Below, in pieces: positions 59,929-64,000 of a stretch of 64,000 nt of DNA (the stretch's first letter is position 1; every line of letters starts with the position of its first letter). The notes beneath the pieces were generated by a model. It had not been told where the DNA came from. It was given only the letters and a program-made list of their open reading frames with translations, and did not search any database. A program made the position numbers and the translations under genes. Source of the DNA: JAVJSU01 sp040219275 (lineage in GTDB: Bacteria; Chloroflexota; Anaerolineae; Aggregatilineales; Phototrophicaceae); NCBI GenBank assembly GCA_040219275.1, contig JAVJSU010000038.1, positions 186,001 to 250,000 on the forward strand, in the 5' to 3' direction.

Positions 59929-60804
59929 TTAAGGCGTTTCTTCGATTGCCTTCAACTTATCTGGATTGAGCACGCTACGAATGGCGTGGATTTTGCCACC
60001 GGAAATATCGAAGTTTATGACCGAGAACAATGTACCATCATTACCATAGATGAGAACTGCTGAACGACCATTTATCTCACGGATTTCAATGTAATAACTA
60101 CCTTCTCCACGATGCGCTAATCCAACGAAGAATTTCGCCACCCGTTCCGCGCCTTCGATCACGCGTGTGGCGGCAGTGCGTTTACCTCCTCCATCCGACC
60201 ATGATGCAACATCATCTGAAAGCAAATTCATCAAGCCAGAAAGATCCCCAACCTGAATTGCCTGCACAAATTGCCCGAAAATCTGGTCGTGTTCCTCACG
60301 TGAGCTTTCAAAACGGGGGCGATTGGCGTGAATATGTCGCTTTGCACGGCTCAAAATTTGGCGGCAGGTCGCCTCCTCTTTCTGCACGATGCCCGAAATT
60401 TCTGCATAGTCATAGTCGAAGACTTCGCGCAACAAAAACACCGCCCGCTCCACCGGACTCAATTTTTCCAGTAGTACCATAATTGCGAACGATAACGACT
60501 CCAAATCGCCCATCACCTGTGCCGGACTTTTACCGCCATCCGTGGGGATCGGCTCCGGCAACCATGTGCCGTAATAGTCCTCACGCTTGCTCTGTGCAGA
60601 TTTCAACTGATCGAGACAGAGGCGAGTAACTACAGTACTCAGGAAGGCACGAGGAGACTCAATCGCCTCCTGTGCCACTGATTGATAACGTAGATAGGTT
60701 TCTTGCACCATGTCTTCGGCTTCCATCGCACTGCCCAGCATTCGATAAGCGATGCCGAACAATAAACCGCGATGTTGCTCAAAGGTTTCTGTAGGGCTGT
60801 TCAT
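59929..60804 (-). CDS. ECF41-type sigma factor with SnoaL-like C-domain
   Basis: A 291-residue sigma factor. Region 2: LLFGIAYRMLGSAMEAEDMV (about 14-33). Between regions 2 and 4 is the WLPEPIPT motif (about 86). Region 4: EKLSPVERAVFLLREVFDYD (about 113), then AEISGIVQKEEATCRQILSR. A C-terminal SnoaL_2-like domain (about 180-291) carries DGGGKRT and NPDKL. WLPEP, DGGGK and NPDKL together identify ECF41, whose C-domain replaces a separate anti-sigma factor. It overlaps the upstream oxidoreductase gene by 26 nt and is co-transcribed with it. Confidence 0.93.
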   Translation of the reverse strand: MNSPTETFEQHRGLLFGIAYRMLGSAMEAEDMVQETYLRYQSVAQEAIESPRAFLSTVVTRLCLDQLKSAQSKREDYYGTWLPEPIPTDGGKSPAQVMGDLESLSFAIMVLLEKLSPVERAVFLLREVFDYDYAEISGIVQKEEATCRQILSRAKRHIHANRPRFESSREEHDQIFGQFVQAIQVGDLSGLMNLLSDDVASWSDGGGKRTAATRVIEGAERVAKFFVGLAHRGEGSYYIEIREINGRSAVLIYGNDGTLFSVINFDISGGKIHAIRSVLNPDKLKAIEETP

Positions 60805-62008
60805 GGGTTGTCAATTCTCTCGCTTCGGTTGTCTGCGCGGATTTCTCCGGCTTCGGTTGACCAAACCAACTATAACTCCCTGTAAAACGCTTCTCCAGCT
60901 TGATTCCAAGAATGGTAATACGGCAAATGAGTTCCTTGATTGCCTTGCCTGCAACGCCGGTAATGACGCGCTCTCTGGGATGATCGTTCCCGCGCACCAA
61001 TTGAACCAAACCCGCGCCACGTCCCAGACTGATACATTGAATCACATATTGAAAGCCGAACGGAGTCTGTGGTTTGCCACGCACCAGCGCCGAAATATTA
61101 TCAGCACCATGTGCGCCCATCGGCATCGCCGTCGCACATGCCATACGGATTGGCGCACCCGGCTCAGTCACGAATTCCGCCGCATCGCCCACCGCATAAA
61201 TTTCTGGATGTGACACCGAACGCAAATACGGGTCAATCATAATCCGACCCTTCGCGTTAACCTGCAATCCAGCTTGCTGTGCGATCTGTGGCACGCTGAA
61301 TGATCCTGCCCACAAACAGGCGCTAAACGGTACAGCGCGTCCATCGTTGAGGGCAACCTGTCCCGCATCGATTTTGCTGATCGGGCTGTTTTCTTGCAAA
61401 ACAATCCCCAGACGCTTAAAGGTTTTCAGCAGATACGCTCGACCTTTTTCGGATAATCCCGCGCCGACCTTGCCCGCCGTGACTATCCGCACCTGTAAAG
61501 TCGGGTAACGTTCAGCGAATTCTGTCGCCGCCTCGATTCCCGTCAAACCACCGCCAACCACGACTAATTCGCCATGTCGCGCCGCGATTGCCGGTAATGC
61601 GCCATAGAGTTCTTCCGCCGATGTCGCATCCAGCGTATAGGCATATTCGCGCACACCCTGCACCGAATCACGATCTAGATGGCTACCGAGTGCATAAATC
61701 AGCATATCATAGGGCAATTGTTCGGTCTTGCCCTCGCACATGATTTCCACTGTGCGATCTTCTGCGTGGATTGCTTCGATCCACGCCTGCATAAACTTGA
61801 CCTGAGTTCCGCGTAACATCTCCGGCAGACTGTGTCTTTTGAGCAGCTGACCGGATGCCCGTTGATGCAAGCGGATGCGCTCCACGAAAACATCTGCGCC
61901 GTTGACGAGCGTGATTTCTACATCGTCCCGACCCTTAAGCCGACCATTCAAGCGCATCGCCCCGATCATGCCTGCATAGCCACCACCGAGAATTACGATC
62001 TTATTCAT
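60779..62008 (-). CDS. NDH-2-like FAD-dependent oxidoreductase
   Basis: A 409-residue flavoprotein. N-terminal FAD-binding motif MNKIVILGGGYAGMIGAMRL, NAD(P)-binding motif ELVVVGGGLTGIEAATEFAE (about 148) and the late FAD motif IYAVGDAAEF (about 270) match type II NADH dehydrogenase-like enzymes. ECF41 genes are typically linked to oxidoreductases, decarboxylases or epimerases, as here. The ATG at 62008 is chosen because the FAD motif starts there; the ORF extends to 62083 but would then include the promoter. Confidence 0.9.
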   Translation of the reverse strand: MNKIVILGGGYAGMIGAMRLNGRLKGRDDVEITLVNGADVFVERIRLHQRASGQLLKRHSLPEMLRGTQVKFMQAWIEAIHAEDRTVEIMCEGKTEQLPYDMLIYALGSHLDRDSVQGVREYAYTLDATSAEELYGALPAIAARHGELVVVGGGLTGIEAATEFAERYPTLQVRIVTAGKVGAGLSEKGRAYLLKTFKRLGIVLQENSPISKIDAGQVALNDGRAVPFSACLWAGSFSVPQIAQQAGLQVNAKGRIMIDPYLRSVSHPEIYAVGDAAEFVTEPGAPIRMACATAMPMGAHGADNISALVRGKPQTPFGFQYVIQCISLGRGAGLVQLVRGNDHPRERVITGVAGKAIKELICRITILGIKLEKRFTGSYSWFGQPKPEKSAQTTEARELTTHEQPYRNL

Positions 62009-62050
62009 AGTATTTTCACTTTCGTCTATATATTGACAATCTACAAAGTA

Positions 62051-62077
62051 GACGAGCAAGTGATGGTTTTTGTGACA
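62051..62077 (-). promoter_or_regulatory. ECF41-dependent promoter
   Basis: On the minus strand TGTCACA (62077-62071) and CGTC (62054-62051) are separated by exactly 16 bp. This is the ECF41 consensus as I recall it. It lies 43 bp before the oxidoreductase ATG, so the oxidoreductase-sigma operon should be autoregulated. Confidence 0.85.
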
Positions 62078-62136
62078 GGTCAATCCAAATCGGTTTATTA
62101 TTTCCCACGCTTTACCTGCGCTTAAACGTAGGCGTG

Positions 62137-62165
62137 TTGCCCCTTTTGCGGATTTCTCCTATAGT
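62137..62165 (+). promoter_or_regulatory. Promoter of the TPR gene
   Basis: TTGCCC and TATAGT separated by 17 bp, a sigma-70-type promoter divergent from the ECF41 promoter. Transcription would start near 62172, 34 bp before the ATG at 62206. Confidence 0.65.
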
Positions 62166-62205
62166 TGATTTACATGACTTATCTACCAGCAAAAGGGGAA
62201 GGCAA

Positions 62206-63189
62206 ATGCAAACACTAAGACTCAAAACAATTATTATGAGCGGTCTGCTCGTGCTCTGTTTAATTCTACCTGCCGTGAGCTTCGCACAGGAAGAAACGCC
62301 CGAACCACTCGATATTGAGGCGCTCATCGTAGACGCAGTGACAAATTATGAAGATGGATTTTATGACGAAGCCATCACCGCCGCGCAAGCCGTATTGGAA
62401 GTTGACCCCGCCAATTTGCTAGCCGCCCGCATCGTTGCCGATTCCTACCGAATGCTGGATGAAGATATACTCGCCGCTGAAGCCTACACACAGGTGATCG
62501 AACTCGACCCGCGTAACCCGGATGGCTACTTTTATCGTGGATTAACCACCTACCGCACCGAAGACTATGACCAGAATGAGCGTATTCTCGCTGATCTAAA
62601 CAACGCGCTGGAATTCGGCTTTTCTGATCGGGCATGGCTATATAACGTGCGTGGATTGACCCATGAGCGACTCGGCAATATCGACTCCGCGCTGGAAGAT
62701 TTCGCCGCCGCACTAGAGATTTCACCGTCATATAGTGTCGTCTATACCAACCGTGCCTTCCTGCTCGGTGAAACGCTTGGACGCTGGGCGGATAGTCTGG
62801 AAGATCGTAAGTATGTTTTAGAAGAGCTTCGTCCTAATGATGCCGGATCGTTCAACGGATTGGCATGGGCATATGTCCAACTCGGACAATATCAAGAAGC
62901 ACTGGGTTACGCCCAACTCGGCTTGGAAATTGAACCGGACGAACTGAATACCATCGACACACGCGGCTGGGCATATTGGGGTTTAGGCGAGTATGAGAAC
63001 GCCATCCTCGACTTTGAATTCGCAGTTGAAGGCGGACTCACCTATTCTTATTATGGCTTAGGCGCGGTCTATAATTCGCTTGGTGATACCGAGACGGCGC
63101 TGGATTACCTGAATCTCTACGTAGAGAGTGAAGGCGATGATCTCGATCAAGCCGCGCTGGATTTGTTGGCGGAGCTAGAGGGCGAATAA
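62206..63189 (+). CDS. Secreted TPR-repeat protein
   Basis: A 327-residue protein with a signal peptide (MQTLRLKTIIMSGLLVLCLI, cleavage after SFAQ). About seven tetratricopeptide repeats follow (for example YDEAITAAQAVLEVDPANLL, IDSALEDFAAALEISPSYSV and YENAILDFEFAVEGG). It is probably a protein-protein interaction module outside the membrane. The ATG at 62206 is chosen for the signal peptide and a GGGGAAGG site; the ORF's upstream part overlaps the promoter. A terminator follows. Confidence 0.88.
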   Translation: MQTLRLKTIIMSGLLVLCLILPAVSFAQEETPEPLDIEALIVDAVTNYEDGFYDEAITAAQAVLEVDPANLLAARIVADSYRMLDEDILAAEAYTQVIELDPRNPDGYFYRGLTTYRTEDYDQNERILADLNNALEFGFSDRAWLYNVRGLTHERLGNIDSALEDFAAALEISPSYSVVYTNRAFLLGETLGRWADSLEDRKYVLEELRPNDAGSFNGLAWAYVQLGQYQEALGYAQLGLEIEPDELNTIDTRGWAYWGLGEYENAILDFEFAVEGGLTYSYYGLGAVYNSLGDTETALDYLNLYVESEGDDLDQAALDLLAELEGE

Positions 63190-63218
63190 CGCTTGCAAAC
63201 ACCCATCTGAAACTCTTT

Positions 63219-63259
63219 TTTTCGGCGGATGGCGTAAATGCGATCCGCCGAAATTTTTG
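63219..63259 (+). terminator. Terminator of the TPR gene
   Basis: TTTCGGCGGAT-N12-ATCCGCCGAAA forms an 11-bp perfect stem followed by TTTTTG, about 30 nt after the stop. Confidence 0.9.
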
Positions 63260-63325
63260 TCAGCATTGTTCAATACGCACGATCTCTTTATACTTCGATA
63301 AACCATTTACATTTGAGGATGCTGT

Positions 63326-63670
63326 ATGCCAGATCAGGAAACACCGCTTAATCTGCTATTCAAAGATGCGCTCCGCGTGATGGAAAAGTTGGGCGACACA
63401 TTCACAGCGGCATCATTTATTCGCATGGTAGCAAGAAACGATCAGGCGGCGTATATTCATTTGTTGACGGAATACGTTGATGACAAGCAACCCTTCATTG
63501 CCGCAAACACCGCCATCGAAAACCGTCTGAACGAAGTTGCGCCGGGTTGCGGTTATCTACCCGCAGAGGAAAAAACACTTGACACTGATCTCTTCGGCAA
63601 GTTGCAGAAAGTTGTGCTCTATCGCCGTGTGAGCGATGTTGTTCAGAGTGACACTCTTGAGCAAGACTAA
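63326..63670 (+). CDS. Small hypothetical protein
   Basis: A 114-residue soluble, mainly helical protein beginning MPDQETPLNLLFKDALRVME and ending in SDTLEQD. GAGG lies seven nt before the ATG. There are two cysteines, one of them in APGCGYLP (about 73). No family recognised. It precedes, by 51 bp, the receiver-like gene at the window end and may be co-transcribed with it. Confidence 0.75.
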   Translation: MPDQETPLNLLFKDALRVMEKLGDTFTAASFIRMVARNDQAAYIHLLTEYVDDKQPFIAANTAIENRLNEVAPGCGYLPAEEKTLDTDLFGKLQKVVLYRRVSDVVQSDTLEQD

Positions 63671-63721
63671 GCGCTAAATCAACGATTAAACCGCCTAACC
63701 ATTGGATGAAATTGATCCATT

Positions 63722-64000
63722 ATGCAAACTGCAAAGCAAACGCGCCCTTTGATTATTCTCGCCGGAATGTCGCCGGAAGCCCCGCCCGTGTGGGTGACAC
63801 ATCTCCGCGAGAACTTAGGCACAGAATATACATTTACCCATTTGAATGACCGTGAACGAACGGTTTCACGTTTGGCGGACGATCATGCCGCCTTGATTCT
63901 CGTCGATGGTGACGGCGATGATCCGCAATTCTGGACTGCAACCCCTAAAGCCAGCCCTGCCACGCGTCGTATTCCGGTGTTTGTGGTCAGTGACAATGCC
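63722..64000 (+). CDS. Receiver-like protein (partial, runs off window)
   Basis: An open reading frame of 93 codons to the window edge, starting MQTAKQTRPLIILAGMSPEA. The layout ALILVDGDGDD (possible phospho-acceptor region, about 62) followed by ASPATRRIPVFVVSDNA resembles the alpha3-beta4 part of response-regulator receivers (compare KxxPxTRxIPVIxxSA). The usual acidic pair near the N-terminus is missing (ILAGM), so it may be a degenerate receiver. The rest lies outside the window. Confidence 0.6.
   Translation, partial: MQTAKQTRPLIILAGMSPEAPPVWVTHLRENLGTEYTFTHLNDRERTVSRLADDHAALILVDGDGDDPQFWTATPKASPATRRIPVFVVSDNA

Noticed and set aside
1..64000. tRNA, rRNA, CRISPR, transposase and prophage signals
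   Set aside because: None could be recognised by reading both strands; the 7-bp and 22-bp repeats lack the repeat-spacer layout of CRISPR arrays.

Overview
The window looks like chromosomal DNA of a Chloroflexota bacterium (Anaerolineae-like). This is inferred from the gene content: a LysW-type lysine pathway, many secreted SH3/TPR/PD40-repeat proteins, a SpoVS-like protein beside dnaA, giant YfhO-type membrane proteins and abundant short palindromic and heptameric intergenic repeats. I see no rRNA, tRNA, CRISPR array, transposase or prophage. Base composition looks moderate (roughly 50-55% GC by eye) and coding density is high.

Layout. 1-1290 (minus): the lysX/lysW lysine genes, preceded by two tiny lysine-rich ORFs, each followed by hairpin/T-tract signals, which looks like an attenuator. 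1560-4817: thymidylate kinase, an FmdB-type zinc ribbon protein, a rhomboid protease and a small membrane protein. 5084-9457: a 1,457-residue YfhO + flippase fusion carrying two in-frame copies of an identical 45-bp repeat. 9579-12383: three tandem secreted paralogues with near-identical C-termini. 12588-14705: NfeD-like protein + flotillin. 14845-22087: an MFS exporter flanked by direct repeats, a RIO kinase/GNAT operon, Uma2, GNAT and a GT39-like membrane protein. 22476-30252: pentapeptide protein, PD40 protein, an ECF sigma factor coupled to two small paralogues, a two-domain thioredoxin, a CorC-like protein and an OmpR-type two-component pair. 31114-38397 (minus): NAT, MFS, SH3 protein, GNAT, a zinc protease, a hydrolase, a YitT protein and a CheY-like protein. 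38649-44219: a double-vWA protein, SpoVS, a putative oriC and dnaA. 44301-57000: cell-envelope and secreted proteins, including a PGRP amidase, duplicated-domain and SH3 proteins and a penicillin-binding protein that appears to have lost its transpeptidase motifs. 56983-64000: a PPC protein, nucleotidyltransferase, ABC exporter, an ECF41 sigma factor with its oxidoreductase, a TPR protein and the start of a receiver-like protein.

Best leads. (1) A putative oriC at about 42200-42500 with six perfect copies of a non-standard DnaA box, TTATCCCAA, next to a dnaA whose DNA-recognition signature reads RSHTT instead of the usual RDHTT. (2) Lysine-codon-rich leader ORFs with terminators ahead of lysW. 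(3) A perfect ECF41-type promoter (TGTCACA-N16-CGTC) ahead of the oxidoreductase/ECF41 pair. (4) A class A PBP lacking all three transpeptidase motifs. (5) An ECF sigma factor translationally coupled to two paralogous small proteins of unknown function. (6) Three GGGTGAA iterons spaced exactly 22 bp. (7) Mobile-looking repeats inserted in frame inside a membrane protein.
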